A stretch of 64,000 nucleotides of DNA from CAYSPO01 sp964432945 (GCA_964432945.1 CAYSPO010000002.1:1-64000); one strand, 5' to 3'; positions 32,846 to 42,831 are shown, counted from the stretch's first letter. The notes: a model not told the origin generated them from the sequence alone. Numbers and translations are program-made.

Positions 32846-34336
32846 ATGGAAAAATATATAATGGCAATAGATTCAGGTACAACTTCTAATAGATGTATAA
32901 TCTTTGATAAAAAAGGAAATGTTAAATCTTTAGCTCAAAAAGAAATTCCTCAGTATTTTCCAAAAGAAGCATATGTAGAGCAAGATGCTGATGAAATTTG
33001 GTCTAACCAGCTTGGAGTATGTGTGGAAGCTTTAAATAGAGCTAGCCTTTGCGCAGAAGAGATTGCTGGTATAGGTGTAACAAACCAAAGGGAAACTACA
33101 ATAGTATGGGATAAAAATACTGGTAATCCTGTTCATAATGCAATTGTTTGGCAGTGTAGAAGAACTTCGGAATATTGTGATTATCTAAAAAAAGAAGGAC
33201 TAGATGATTTTTTTAGAAATAAAACTGGGCTAAGAATTGATCCTTATTTCTCTGCAACTAAATTAAAATGGATACTAGAAAATGTTCCAAAAGCTAGGGA
33301 AAAAGCAGAAAGAGGAGATCTTTTATTTGGAACTGTGGATACTTATATAATTTGGAAACTCAGTGGGGGAAGGCTTCATATAACTGACTATTCCAATGCC
33401 TCTAGAACTATGCTTTTTAATATTTTTGACTTGAAGTGGGATGAGGATATCCTAGAGTTTTTTGATATTCCAAAATCTATGTTGCCTAAAGTTGTTAATT
33501 CTTCAGAGCTTTACGGTTATACAGACAAAAGATTTTTTGGAAATCCAATCGCAATCTCTGGTATAGCAGGCGACCAGCAAGCAGCACTTTTTGGTCAAGA
33601 ATGCTTTAATCACTCAGAAGTAAAGAATACCTATGGTACAGGATCATTTTTAATTATGAATACTAAAGAAGATGCAATAAAATCAAAAAATGGTCTAGTA
33701 ACAACAATAGCATGGGGAATAGATGGGAAAGTAGACTATGCTTTGGAAGGCTCTATATTTGTAGCAGGATCAATTATCCAGTGGCTTAGAGATGAGCTTA
33801 GAATTTTAGACTCATCAGATGACTCGGAATATATGGCTAATAAAGTTAATGATACTTCTGGTTGTTATATAGTCCCTGCTTTTACAGGTTTAGGGGCTCC
33901 TCACTGGGATCAATATGCAAGAGGAACCATATTAGGCTTAACAAGGGCAACTAACAAGTATCACATAATAAGAGCAGCTCTTGAATCTATAGCTTATCAA
34001 TCTAATGATGTTTTAAGAGCAATGGAGCAAGATGTAGGTAAAAAAATCCCAGCTTTAAAAGTTGATGGAGGAGCTTCCAACAATGACTTTTTGATGCAGT
34101 TCCAAGCTGACATAAGTGAGATTGAAATTATTAGACCAAAAGTTTCAGAATCTACTGCTTTAGGAGTTGCGTTTCTAGCAGGTTTAGGGGTAGGGTTTTG
34201 GAAAGATTTAGATGAGCTCGTTAAAATAAAAGAAGTCGATATGGCTTTCAAATCTGATATGCATGAAGGAAAAAGAAACAAATTATTGAAGGGCTGGAAT
34301 AAGGCTATAAGCTATTCAAAGGACTGGGCAAAATAA
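32846..34336 (+). CDS. glpK: Glycerol kinase
   Basis: 496 residues from the ATG at 32846 (AAGGTGAG upstream); a GTG six bases earlier falls in the ribosome site. FGGY-kinase motifs: [19 protein letters not shown] at the N-terminus, [36 protein letters not shown], and [16 protein letters not shown] with [10 protein letters not shown] in the phosphate-binding region; [18 protein letters not shown] is the second FGGY signature. It phosphorylates glycerol to glycerol-3-phosphate. There is no neighbouring glpF or glpD here, and an M20 amidohydrolase follows after about 100 bases. The histidine in the HPr-phosphorylation loop of many Firmicutes GlpK enzymes was not located with certainty. Confidence 0.95.
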   Translation: MEKYIMAIDSGTTSNRCIIFDKKGNVKSLAQKEIPQYFPKEAYVEQDADEIWSNQLGVCVEALNRASLCAEEIAGIGVTNQRETTIVWDKNTGNPVHNAIVWQCRRTSEYCDYLKKEGLDDFFRNKTGLRIDPYFSATKLKWILENVPKAREKAERGDLLFGTVDTYIIWKLSGGRLHITDYSNASRTMLFNIFDLKWDEDILEFFDIPKSMLPKVVNSSELYGYTDKRFFGNPIAISGIAGDQQAALFGQECFNHSEVKNTYGTGSFLIMNTKEDAIKSKNGLVTTIAWGIDGKVDYALEGSIFVAGSIIQWLRDELRILDSSDDSEYMANKVNDTSGCYIVPAFTGLGAPHWDQYARGTILGLTRATNKYHIIRAALESIAYQSNDVLRAMEQDVGKKIPALKVDGGASNNDFLMQFQADISEIEIIRPKVSESTALGVAFLAGLGVGFWKDLDELVKIKEVDMAFKSDMHEGKRNKLLKGWNKAISYSKDWAK

Positions 34337-34441
34337 GAATATATTTTAGTAATCTTAAAATATATTCTTTAAGAAGGGACTATATTATTTTCGGCATAAA
34401 TATAGTTATAAAATATTCATATAAATAAAAGGGTGAGTAAT

Positions 34442-35572
34442 ATGAAAGATATTAACTTAGGGGAGTTTTTTACTTTAGATAAATTTAATAAAACTATTGA
34501 ATTAAGGAACGAATTGCATAACAATCCGGAAATATCCGGTAAAGAAAAGCATACAAGACAAATAATTTATAACTTTCTAAAAGAAAATACTAAACTTAAA
34601 GTTTATTTAACCGATGAAATCTTATATGCCTTTTATGACAATAATAAAGATAAATCAATAGCTATAAGAAGTGATCACGATGCTATCTTAGATAAAAATG
34701 CAAAGGCGTTTCATGGTTGTGGACATGATGGTCATACTGCAATAGCTTGTGGTTTAGCTATGGTAGTAGATAAGCTAGAGCTTGATAAAAATGTATTGTT
34801 TATTTTTCAACCTAGCGAAGAAGACGGCAGCGGTGCTTTGAAATGCCTTCATCTTATAAGTGAATATAATATAGATTATATTTATGGTCTACATAATTTC
34901 CCAGGTTATGAACTAGGAAGACCTATTTTGAAGTCAGGCACATTTATGTGTGCTTCAAGTGGTATGAGTATAAATTTCGAAGGCAAACAATCCCATGCTA
35001 GCGAGCCAGAAGAGGGAATTAATCCAGCTTATGCAATTAGTGAAATAGTTAAGAGTATAGAGAGTTTATCTACTTTAGATGGATATAAAGATTTAGATTT
35101 TGAAGAAAGAGTTTTTGCTACTGTTGTTCATATAAATATAGGGCATGATGGAGCTTATGGAGTTTCTCCTGCAAATGGTAAATTGGAACTTACTTTGAGG
35201 GGAAATAAACTTTTAGATTTATCTAATTTACAAAGATTAATCGAAAATAAGGCGAAATATTTAAGTGAAAAATATAAGCTAAAAGTAAAAATAGCTTTTA
35301 GTGATGAATTTCCAGATACAAGCAACTCAAAAGAAGAAGTAGATTTTCTAGATAAAGTTTTCACAAAAAATGGATTAAATCCAATTTACTGGGAAGATGC
35401 TTACAGAGCCTCAGAAGATTTTGGTTGGTATTTGAAAGAAGTTCCGGGAGTCTTTTTTGGAATGGGTATAGGAGAAAATTCAGCAAATCTTCACCAAGAA
35501 GATTATTGTTTTAATGATGATTTAATAAAACCTTCAATAGAAGCTTTAGCATTAATATTAATAAACAAATAA
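34442..35572 (+). CDS. M20D-family amidohydrolase
   Basis: 376 residues from the ATG at 34442, preceded by AAAGGGTGAG; a GTG nine bases earlier is part of that site. ELHNNPEISGKEKHTRQIIY, AIRSDHDAILDK, FHGCGHDGHTAIACGLA and FQPSEEDGSGALK are the M20D signature of aminoacylase/hippurate hydrolase/N-acetyl-diaminopimelate deacetylase enzymes; GLHNFPGYELGRPILK and QSHASEPEEGINPAYA belong to the lid and metal sites. It would remove acyl groups from amino acids or peptides in the cytosol. It lies alone after glpK, and its terminator is shared with a convergent flavin reductase gene. The substrate is not known. Confidence 0.88.
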   Translation: MKDINLGEFFTLDKFNKTIELRNELHNNPEISGKEKHTRQIIYNFLKENTKLKVYLTDEILYAFYDNNKDKSIAIRSDHDAILDKNAKAFHGCGHDGHTAIACGLAMVVDKLELDKNVLFIFQPSEEDGSGALKCLHLISEYNIDYIYGLHNFPGYELGRPILKSGTFMCASSGMSINFEGKQSHASEPEEGINPAYAISEIVKSIESLSTLDGYKDLDFEERVFATVVHINIGHDGAYGVSPANGKLELTLRGNKLLDLSNLQRLIENKAKYLSEKYKLKVKIAFSDEFPDTSNSKEEVDFLDKVFTKNGLNPIYWEDAYRASEDFGWYLKEVPGVFFGMGIGENSANLHQEDYCFNDDLIKPSIEALALILINK

Positions 35573-35611
35573 AAAAACAGCTCGATTAAATATTTAACCG
35601 AGCTGTTTTTT
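35573..35611. terminator. Bidirectional terminator after the amidohydrolase
   Basis: AAAAACAGCTCG and TTAAA pair with TTTAA and CGAGCTGTTTTTT, with A/T tracts on both sides. Confidence 0.85.
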
Positions 35612-36161
35612 ATCCGATGAAATCAAGAAATGAATTTACTTGTTTTTCTAAGTCTTTTTCATAATCTGAATCTGATGAAATGGTATCAGTCATAAAAGCT
35701 GATTGGTTTAGTTGAACTCCTAAATTAGAATCAGGAAGAAGCTTACCTCCTATAGTATTTATTAGTTCTGATAAGTTATCTATACAAGCTTGTCCAGCTC
35801 TGCCACCACCAGCTGAGCTAATAGCAAACTTAGTATCTTTAGCTGCTGTTCCAAAACTATAATCATTAGGTTCATAAGGTCTGGATAACCAGTCAAGTAA
35901 ATTTTTTAAGTGTCCTGGATAGCTTGCGTTATATTCTGGAGAGAATATCCAAACTCCATCACTTCCATTCACAGCATCCCAAAGTTTTTTTACCTCTGGA
36001 TGAGTTGGGAATTCGGTATCTTCGTTAATTAAAGGAAGATTAGCATAATCATAATAAGTTACATCAGCTCTATCTTTAAGTAGGTCAAGTGCTTTCTTTG
36101 ATAATTGTTTATTAAATGAGTTTTCCCTGAAAGATCCAACTATAAATAATATTTTTTTCAT
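35610..36161 (-). CDS. NADPH-dependent FMN reductase
   Basis: A 183-residue flavodoxin-like protein. ILFIVGSFRENSFNKQLSKK is the FMN phosphate-binding loop, GVWIFSPEYNASYPGHLKNL contains the conserved SPEYN-S-P motif of the NADPH-dependent FMN reductase family, and SAGGGRAGQACIDNLSEL follows. Such enzymes reduce flavin, quinones or chromate with NAD(P)H. Its function in this organism is unassigned. It is monocistronic and leftward, divergent from the CadC-like gene with about 220 bases between. Confidence 0.88.
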   Translation of the reverse strand: MKKILFIVGSFRENSFNKQLSKKALDLLKDRADVTYYDYANLPLINEDTEFPTHPEVKKLWDAVNGSDGVWIFSPEYNASYPGHLKNLLDWLSRPYEPNDYSFGTAAKDTKFAISSAGGGRAGQACIDNLSELINTIGGKLLPDSNLGVQLNQSAFMTDTISSDSDYEKDLEKQVNSFLDFIG

Positions 36162-36385
36162 ATTTTCTCCTTATATCTATCTCAAATTATTTTGCTTTAT
36201 TAATGTAAATGAAATATACCCATAAAAATATTATATAAACTTTACTTATATACTTTACCCTGACATATAAGGGATATCGGCTTAATTATTGATTTATATA
36301 AACGGTAAAATAAGGCTTTGATTGACAAGATATAGAAAACATTGATAGTATTATGTAAGATAAATATTCTCGAAAGAGGTGGAAA

Positions 36386-36733
36386 ATGAAAAATTTAGAT
36401 AGAAATTTATGCACACCTGAGAACTTTGAAAAGGGACAAGCTAATATACCAGAAATTTCAAGAATAGAGACTTTAAGTGAAGTATTTAAAGTTTTTGGAG
36501 ATGTAACCAGGCTCAAAATATTATATGCTTTGAAAAATAATGAGCTTTGTGTTTGTGACCTTTCTACTATTTTAGATATGAGTCAATCTTCAATCTCCCA
36601 TCAATTAAGGACATTAAGAGATGCAAAGTTAGTTAAAGGAGAAAAAAAAGGAAGATTTGTAATGTATAGTCTAGATGATGATCATGTTCATGATATTATT
36701 GAAACAGCTTTAGAACATATTTTGCATACCTAA
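36386..36733 (+). CDS. CadC-like ArsR-family metal-sensing repressor
   Basis: A 115-residue ArsR protein. EVFKVFGDVTRLKILYALK and MSQSSISHQLRTLRDAKLV form the winged helix. Two metal sites are suggested: NELCVCDLS gives Cys55 and Cys57 and the N-terminal RNLCTPENF gives Cys9, the soft-metal ligand set of CadC, while DDDHVHDIIETALEH near the C-terminus matches the alpha-5 zinc site (Asp, His, His, Glu). It should release DNA on Cd, Pb or Zn. It is followed by a terminator and then by the P1B ATPase gene, whose leader contains a matching operator. AGAGGTGG precedes the ATG. Confidence 0.9.
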   Translation: MKNLDRNLCTPENFEKGQANIPEISRIETLSEVFKVFGDVTRLKILYALKNNELCVCDLSTILDMSQSSISHQLRTLRDAKLVKGEKKGRFVMYSLDDDHVHDIIETALEHILHT

Positions 36734-36773
36734 CAAGGATTGAATCTTTTGATTCAATCCTTGTTTTATTTTT
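36732..36773 (+). terminator. Terminator after the CadC-like gene
   Basis: AACAAGGATTGAATC (36732-36746) pairs with GATTCAATCCTTGTT (36751-36765) and a T-rich tail follows. It separates the repressor from the ATPase transcript. Confidence 0.85.
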
Positions 36774-36819
36774 ATATAAGAAATCTCTTTCTTAATCGCT
36801 TACTATAACAAATATTACC

Positions 36820-36878
36820 TTGACAAGGTATTTTAGATAAGTTAAGCTATTAATGAATATATGAGCAGATATTCATAT
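36820..36878 (+). promoter_or_regulatory. Promoter and CadC/CzrA-type operator before the metal ATPase gene
   Basis: TTGACA (36820-36825) is followed after 17 bases by TAAGCT, a weak -10. Ten bases downstream lies ATATGAGCAGATATTCATAT (36859-36878), an imperfect dyad (ATATGA/TTCATAT) of the type bound by SmtB/ArsR metal repressors. Repressor binding here would block initiation. Confidence 0.6.
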
Positions 36879-36917
36879 GAGTTGTTTAATAATTAACTTA
36901 ATTAGGTGGGTGAAATA

Positions 36918-39351
36918 ATGAAGGCAATATATGAGATTAAAAACCTTGCTTGTGCAAGTTGTGCAGCAAAAATCGAAGATAAAATTAATACTCTTCCAGA
37001 TGTAAATGAGGCTGTAATAGACTTTTCTACTTCAAAACTACATTTAGATTATTCAAAAGAAATAGATAACTCTTTATTAGAAGAAATTAATGGAATTATA
37101 GGATCTATTGAATCAGGAGCATATTTAGAATATGAGAAAGAAACTAGAAAATCTACAAGTAGAGTGAAGGAAATATATGAAATTAAAAATCTCGGTTGTG
37201 CAAGTTGTGCAGCAAAAATCGAAGATAAAATTAATACTCTTCCAGATGTANNNNNNNNNNNNNNNNNNNNNNNNNNNNNNNNNNNNNNNNNNNNNNNNNN
37301 NNNNNNNNNNNNNNNNNNNNNNNNNNNNNNNNNNNNNNNNNNNNNNNNNNAATGAGGCTGTAATAGACTTTTCTACCTCAAAACTACATTTAGATTATGC
37401 AAAGGAGATAGATAATTCCTTACTAGAAGAAATCAATGAAATTATAGGTTCTATTGAATCAGGAGCATATTTAGAATATGAGAAAAAGAAAAATAAACAA
37501 ATAAAGAAAGAAATTCAGGAAAATTCTTTCGAGGGGAAATTTTTATTTGTTAAACTTATTGTTCCTATAATAGTGTTTTTAACTTCTTTTCTAGTTAAAA
37601 ATTCAAATGTAAAATTAGGAATGTTGGTCCTAGCGTATGTAGTTTCCGGAGCTGATGTAATAGAAACTGCTCTTAAAAATATAGTTAGAGGACAAGTTTT
37701 TGATGAGAACTTTTTAATGACAATAGCCAGCCTTGGAGCTATAAGTATAGGTCAATTTTCTGAGGGTGTTGCAGTTATGGTTTTCTACTCTATTGGTGAA
37801 TATTTTCAAGATATGGCAGTTAAAAAATCTAGAAAATCTATAAGTGATTTAATGGATATAAAAGTAGATCTAGCTCATTTGGAAAAAGATGGAAAAATTA
37901 CAACAGTTGATCCAAGTGAATTAAAGATATCAGATAGAATAATAGTTAAACCTGGAGAAAGAATTCCAGTAGATGGAGAAATTATTAAAGGTGAAACTTC
38001 TATTGATACATCAGCTTTAACAGGTGAATCTGTTCCAAGGGAAATTGGAGTTGGATCTAAGGTTTTATCTGGGGCAGTGAACTTAAACTCAACTATTACA
38101 GTAGAAGTTCAGAGTTTATATGAAGATTCAGCAGTTTCAAAAATTCTCAAATTAGTTGAAGAGTCTGGAGCTAAAAAGGCACCTACAGAAAAATTTATTA
38201 CTAGGTTTTCAAGAATTTATACTCCAGTAGTAGTAATATCTGCTTTAATTTTAGCTTTAGTATTCCCGATTGTTTTAGGTGATCCTTTTTCTAAGTGGAT
38301 TTATAGAGCCCTAGTTTTCTTGGTAGCTTCTTGTCCTTGTGCTTTAGTTGTTTCTATTCCTTTAGGGTTTTTTGCAGGAATAGGTAGGCTAAGTAAAGAT
38401 GGAGTTATCGTAAAAGGAGCTAATCATATAGAAGATATATCTAAGTTAGAAAAGATTGCTTTCGATAAAACTGGAACTTTAACAAAAGGTAAGTTTGTAG
38501 TAGATGAAATCAATCCAGCAAATAATGTAGGAGAATATGAAGTTCTAAAGGCTGCAGCCATAGCAGAGTCTATGTCTAATCATCCAATAGCAGTTTCTAT
38601 AAGGGAAAAATTCGACGAAGACATACCTCATCCGGATTCTTTAGAAGACTTAGCAGGACATGGCATTGTAGCAAGTCTTGATGGAAGTAAAATTTATGTT
38701 GGGAATGGAAAACTTATGGAGAAATTTAATATTTCTTATGAAATAAATGACTCTATCGGTACAATCGTCTATGTTGCGGTTGATAATAAATTTCTTGGAA
38801 GTTTGATAGTTAATGATGAAATAAAAGCAGAGTCTGAGAGTGTAATAAGAAATCTTCATAAAGAAGGTATTAGAAGTTTAATGCTTACTGGAGATAAGGA
38901 GGAAGTAGCTAGAGAAGTTTCAAGTAGAATTGGAATAGATGATTATAAGGCTGAACTCCTCCCTCAAGATAAGGTCAAATGTATAGAAGATGAAATGAAA
39001 ACAATTGAAAGAAAGCTAGCTTTCGTTGGCGACGGTATTAATGATGCGCCTGTTCTAATGATATCTGATGTTGGTATTGCAATGGGACAAGTAGGATCAG
39101 ATGCAGCTATTGAGGCAGCTGATGTTGTTATAATGGAAGATGATTTAACAACTCTTCCAAAGTTAACTAAAATTTCAAAAAATACAATGAAGATTGTAAG
39201 ACAAAATATAATCTTCGCCTTAGCTTTTAAGATTCTTGTTCTTATACTAGGGGCTTTAGGTATAGCTAATATGTGGTTGGCAGTTTTCGCAGACACAGGA
39301 GTAGCCTTACTTGCTATTCTTAATTCAATTAGAATTCTTCGTATGAAGTAA
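36918..39351 (+). CDS. cadA: P1B-type Zn/Cd/Pb-exporting ATPase, interrupted by an assembly gap
   Basis: One gene split by 100 N's (37251-37350), so its exact length is unknown. From the ATG at 36918 (AGGTGGGTG upstream) two heavy-metal-associated domains occur, each with CASCAAKIEDKIN. After the gap come the rest of the second domain, the membrane part, LTGESVPREIG, a CPC ion site in ASCPCALVVSIPLG, FDKTGTLTKGKFV at about 38463-38501, LTGDKEEVAREVS and VGDGINDAPVLMISDVG. The terminal FADTGVALLAILNSIRILR is typical of ZntA/CadA transporters. The left and right halves are in frame only if the true gap is a multiple of three, including zero. It lies under a CadC-type operator. Zn versus Cd preference is not settled. 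Confidence 0.9.
36927..37484 (+). repeat. Tandem 246-base heavy-metal-domain repeats
   Basis: Near-identical DNA encodes an 82-residue unit. Copy 1 starts at 36927 and copy 2 at 37173, an offset of 246 bases; copy 2 continues after the gap at 37351. The runs of identity (for example AAAATCGAAGATAAAATTAA in both) suggest a recent duplication and explain why assembly stopped there. Confidence 0.85.
37251..37350. other. Assembly gap (100 N)
   Basis: Exactly 100 N's, the usual placeholder for unknown size. The left edge ends with the codon GTA and the right edge begins with AAT, which are adjacent in copy 1 of the repeat, so the true gap is probably zero or a whole number of 246-base repeats. 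Confidence 0.95.
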
Positions 39352-39370
39352 ATTTAATATAAAAAATATG

Positions 39371-39409
39371 AAAAATCGGAATGTTTAAAAACTAAGCATT
39401 CCGATTTTT
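39371..39409 (+). terminator. Terminator after cadA
   Basis: AAAAATCGGAATG pairs with CATTCCGATTTTT, 13-base loop. Confidence 0.85.
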
Positions 39410-39605
39410 GCTATTTATAACATTTCTACAAAATTAGAAATTCTTGTGGATAATTGTCCTATCTTATTTTTACTTAACAATATATATAATTCCCTTATGA
39501 ATATATGTAAAAAATATTTTACTACATTTATTAATATTCTTTAACTTTAATAGATATAATTTTTCTACTTAATAAATAGAAAAGAATGTATTTATAAATA
39601 TCTAA

Positions 39606-40778
39606 CTAAAGTAAAAATAAATCTACTGTATCTCCTTCTTTTAGACAATCAGAGCCAGCAGGTATATCAACTAGGGCATTACAAGTAGCGGCACTAGATA
39701 TTTGACTAGAAGCATGGCTATCTGGGAAAGATACCTTACCGTTATCGTAGTTTCCTCTAATTATTCTTCTACCTCTTGATTTCTTAGGAAACTCATTTTG
39801 GCATATTGCTTTTCTATGTTTCAATGCAAGATTTTTTCCAGTTTGTTTAGTTAATATAGCACGAGCAAATATCTCAAAAGTAGCAAGGGCAGCAAAAGGA
39901 TTCCCTGATAAGGCTAAAAAAGCAGTTTTTCCTTTGTGGTAACATTTCACATGCCCACCAGGTTTCATACTAACTTCAGAGAATATTTTTTCTCCCCCAA
40001 TGTCGCTAAGGACTTCTTCCATATAATCAGCGTCTCCTACAGACACCCCGCCTGTTGAAATAACTAAGTCAAAATTATCTGCTAGTTTTGAAAATTCCTC
40101 TTTCAGTAACTTCGGATCATCTTCTAATTGTTGATTAATCTCTGCTTCAAAGCCAAGCTCTTTTAATCTTTGTGAGAATATAATTCCATTAGAATTGAAG
40201 ATTTTTCCATCTTCTATTTTTCCATCATAAGAAACTAACTCAGAGCCTGTTGAAATCAAAGCAATTTTTGCTTTTCTATAAACTTTGATGTTAGAAATTC
40301 CTAAATTCGCTAATGTCCCAAGATGTATAGCATTTAGTTCTTGATCTTGTTCCATTATTAATTCCCCTTTTCTTAATTCTTCTCCTTTATGGATAAAATT
40401 AGTGAAAGGTTCATACTTTTTATCTAAGGTAACTTTATTACCTTCTATTTTTACACTTTCAAGCCTACAAACTGCATTTGCTCCTTCAGGAATTTTAGCT
40501 CCTGTCATAATTCTTACAGCTTGCCCATTTTCAACTACTTTTTCTGAAACAAATCCTGCATGAATATCATCTATTACTTCTAAAATAACTCCTTTTCCAG
40601 AATCTTCTGCCCTAAAGCAAAATCCATCTAGAGGAGACCTATTAAAAAATGGTAAATCATAAGGACTTTCAAGGTCTTCTGCTAAAACTCTGCCTAAAGC
40701 ATCTTTAAGATCTATTTCTTCTATTTCTGTTATTTTTTCGATGATTTCTATTTTTTCTAAAGCTTCTTCTATATTCAA
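39606..40778 (-). CDS. moeA: Molybdopterin molybdenumtransferase MoeA
   Basis: About 390 residues from a TTG at 40778 with AAAGGAAG seven bases upstream; the frame extends further but the longer N-terminus is not MoeA-like. LAEDLESPYDLPFFNRSPLDGF is the conserved N-terminal motif (shown in part), VRIMTGAKIPEGANAVCRLE and STGSELVSYDG are typical, and STGGVSVGDADYMEEVL with KPGGHVKCYHKGKTAFLALS (in part) forms the active site. It inserts molybdate into adenylated molybdopterin. Other Mo-cofactor genes are absent from the window except a divergent P-loop gene, so whether this organism makes a classical Mo cofactor is unclear. Confidence 0.92.
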   Translation of the reverse strand: MNIEEALEKIEIIEKITEIEEIDLKDALGRVLAEDLESPYDLPFFNRSPLDGFCFRAEDSGKGVILEVIDDIHAGFVSEKVVENGQAVRIMTGAKIPEGANAVCRLESVKIEGNKVTLDKKYEPFTNFIHKGEELRKGELIMEQDQELNAIHLGTLANLGISNIKVYRKAKIALISTGSELVSYDGKIEDGKIFNSNGIIFSQRLKELGFEAEINQQLEDDPKLLKEEFSKLADNFDLVISTGGVSVGDADYMEEVLSDIGGEKIFSEVSMKPGGHVKCYHKGKTAFLALSGNPFAALATFEIFARAILTKQTGKNLALKHRKAICQNEFPKKSRGRRIIRGNYDNGKVSFPDSHASSQISSAATCNALVDIPAGSDCLKEGDTVDLFLL

Positions 40779-40870
40779 AATATCACTTCCTTTTATGTTA
40801 TTATATATTATAGTAGACTGAGAATAAAGGAGAAACACATAATTAATTATACTAATACAAGGAGATTTAT

Positions 40871-41407
40871 ATGATAGAAGAAAAAAGAATGATTTTAGTT
40901 GGATCTACTGGTAGAAATAGTGGAAAAACAACATTTTCGACTGAATTCATTAAAAAATATAAAGAAGATTATAAAATAGTTGCTTTGAAAGTAACGACAG
41001 TAGCAAATAGGCATATAAAATGCCCTAGAGGTGGAGAAGGCTGTGGTACTTGTACAAGTCTTATGGGCAATTTTGATATACGTATTGAAGAAAAAGTAGG
41101 AGATTTAAAAGATACTCAGCGATTAAAGAAAGCTGGAGCAGATAGGGTTTATTGGATAAGATCTTATCCAGAATTTTTAACTCAGGCTTTTGAAGAATTT
41201 TTGGAATTAGTGAAAGATACAGATTTAATTATATGCGAATCTAATTCTTTAAGAAACTATGTTAAACCAAATATATTTATAATGATAGATAATTCCAAAG
41301 ATAAAAAGAAAACAGCTCAAGCAGTTTATGACCATGCCACATATATCTATCCTCAAATTGAAGCCGAAGATGCTAAAAAGATACTTGAACAATTAGACAT
41401 TGAGTAA
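40871..41407 (+). CDS. MobB-like P-loop protein with clustered cysteines
   Basis: A 178-residue protein starting with ILVGSTGRNSGKTTFSTEF, a P-loop of the MobB/CooC-like type. CPRGGEGCGTC at about residues 58-68 places three cysteines close together (C-x6-C-x2-C), likely binding metal or a cluster; it is not part of standard MobB. TDLIICESNSLRNYVKPNIF resembles the Walker B region of MobB proteins. It is divergent from moeA, 92 bases apart, and may share its regulation. A molybdenum-cofactor or metal-insertion role is plausible from context; exact function is unknown. AAGGAG is upstream of the ATG. Confidence 0.55.
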   Translation: MIEEKRMILVGSTGRNSGKTTFSTEFIKKYKEDYKIVALKVTTVANRHIKCPRGGEGCGTCTSLMGNFDIRIEEKVGDLKDTQRLKKAGADRVYWIRSYPEFLTQAFEEFLELVKDTDLIICESNSLRNYVKPNIFIMIDNSKDKKKTAQAVYDHATYIYPQIEAEDAKKILEQLDIE

Positions 41408-41738
41408 CAGTGAATAGCTTTTATTCATTAATATTATAAATCTTCAAGTATTTTTATAGTAGAATATATTTTATGGAATTTTTTTGTCCCATATTAATTT
41501 ATAAAATGACTCCTATAAACTCTCTTTTCTATTAATATAAAATTAATTATTTCTTATTATTAGCTAAAGAATTGCTTAGGAGTTTTTTTGTATATGAAAT
41601 TATTTTATTATACTTTTATTTTTTTCAAAAAACTGTTATATTAATTTGTATTATTTTATATAACAAATCTAAATGCTTATACTTTGTAATTATTAATACT
41701 GTCTAGTATAATAAAACTAAGAAAAAAGAGGTGACGTA
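41408..41738 (+). other. AT-rich intergenic region with a promoter for mupG
   Basis: 331 bases without a gene. A consensus promoter lies at 41684-41712: TTGTAA, 17-base spacer, TATAAT. Upstream, ACTCCTA near 41509 can pair with TAGGAGT near 41577 before a T-run, giving a long-looped, weak terminator. Nothing else is recognisable. Confidence 0.5.
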
Positions 41739-42785
41739 ATGATAGGATTTTCAATAAATTTATTCGATGATCTTGAGTCTATAAAGACTTACATTAAAAA
41801 GATGAAAGATGCAGGTTTCAGAAACGTTTTCACTACTATTTATGAACCTGAAGAAATAATGGATGATTTTTTATATACTTTAAGAGCAGTTGCTACTTTC
41901 TGTAAAGATTCAGGCTTAAAGCTAATGGTTGGAATATCTAAAGAATCTGTGAGAGAAGTAAATCTTAAATTAGATCCAAAAACTCTTATAGATAGTGGAA
42001 TAAGTGGCTTAAGAGTTACCTATGATATTGATAATGAAAAAATTGCTGAACTTTCCAAATATATGAAAATAGCAGTTTCTGCTTCTCATACTAAAAAGGA
42101 AGATATAGACGAAATTAAAGCATTTGGTGGAAATTTAGATAATATAGAAGCATGGTATTACTACTATGAAAGAGATGAAATAGGGTTAAGTAGGATATAC
42201 TTAAAGAATAGAAATAAATTCTGGGAAAAAGTGGGAATAGAAACAGTTGCTTTTGCTCCTGGTACCGATGATCATACCCATGATTTTGCTCCAAGATTAA
42301 CCTTAGAAAAACATAGAGGTAAACACCCTTTATTTGCAACTATTGATTTGCTTGAATATGTTGATGTAAACTCTGTTTATATAGGGGATAATGTTATTGA
42401 TGATAAAACTATATATCAATTCCAAAGATATATGAACGATGAAACTCTTGTATTCTATGTTAATGTTCTTGATCAAGAATATTTTGAGTTAATTAAAGGA
42501 TTGCATAGAAATAGAATTGATGAGGCAGAATTAGTAATAAGGGCAGAAAATCCAATACAAATCAAAGACCATATTGTAGACAGATATCTTGTATCAAGAC
42601 CAAAAGGATCTCTTACTATCGATAACCATAAAAACGGAAGATTTATGGGCGAATTTCATATTACTAAACAAGATATGGAACTATCCAATAAAACTAATGT
42701 TGTAGCCCATGTTAGAGAAGAAGATATAGATTTAATTGACAGGTGCTATGGCGGAGTAGAATTTGAAATAATAGAAAACATATAA
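41739..42785 (+). CDS. mupG: MupG-type 6-phospho-N-acetylmuramidase (DUF871)
   Basis: A 348-residue TIM-barrel protein. MIGFSINLFDDLESIKTYIK at the start, GFRNVFTTIYEPEE, SGISGLRVTYDIDNEKIAEL and YYYYERDEIGLSRIYLKNRN are features of DUF871; the C-terminal domain contains DRYLVSRPKGSLTIDNHKNG. Characterised members (MupG) cleave 6-phospho-MurNAc-GlcNAc in the cytosol during muropeptide recycling. No PTS, murQ or murR gene is adjacent, so the pathway would be completed elsewhere or the substrate could differ. AAAGAGGTG precedes the ATG. It is monocistronic, with a strong hairpin at the end. Confidence 0.88.
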   Translation: MIGFSINLFDDLESIKTYIKKMKDAGFRNVFTTIYEPEEIMDDFLYTLRAVATFCKDSGLKLMVGISKESVREVNLKLDPKTLIDSGISGLRVTYDIDNEKIAELSKYMKIAVSASHTKKEDIDEIKAFGGNLDNIEAWYYYYERDEIGLSRIYLKNRNKFWEKVGIETVAFAPGTDDHTHDFAPRLTLEKHRGKHPLFATIDLLEYVDVNSVYIGDNVIDDKTIYQFQRYMNDETLVFYVNVLDQEYFELIKGLHRNRIDEAELVIRAENPIQIKDHIVDRYLVSRPKGSLTIDNHKNGRFMGEFHITKQDMELSNKTNVVAHVREEDIDLIDRCYGGVEFEIIENI

Positions 42786-42825
42786 AAAGTATATATTTCC
42801 AATTTTGGAAATATATACTTTATTT
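42786..42825. terminator. Bidirectional terminator after mupG
   Basis: AAAGTATATATTTCC, loop AATTTT, GGAAATATATACTTT; a perfect 15-base stem between converging genes. Confidence 0.85.
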
Positions 42826-42831
42826 AATAAG

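Noticed and set aside
37177..37355. A separate ATPase gene starting at 37177 and a separate short metal-binding protein at 36906-37355
   Set aside because: Both are products of the 100-N gap, which shifts the frame by one; the flanks join in frame as a single gene.
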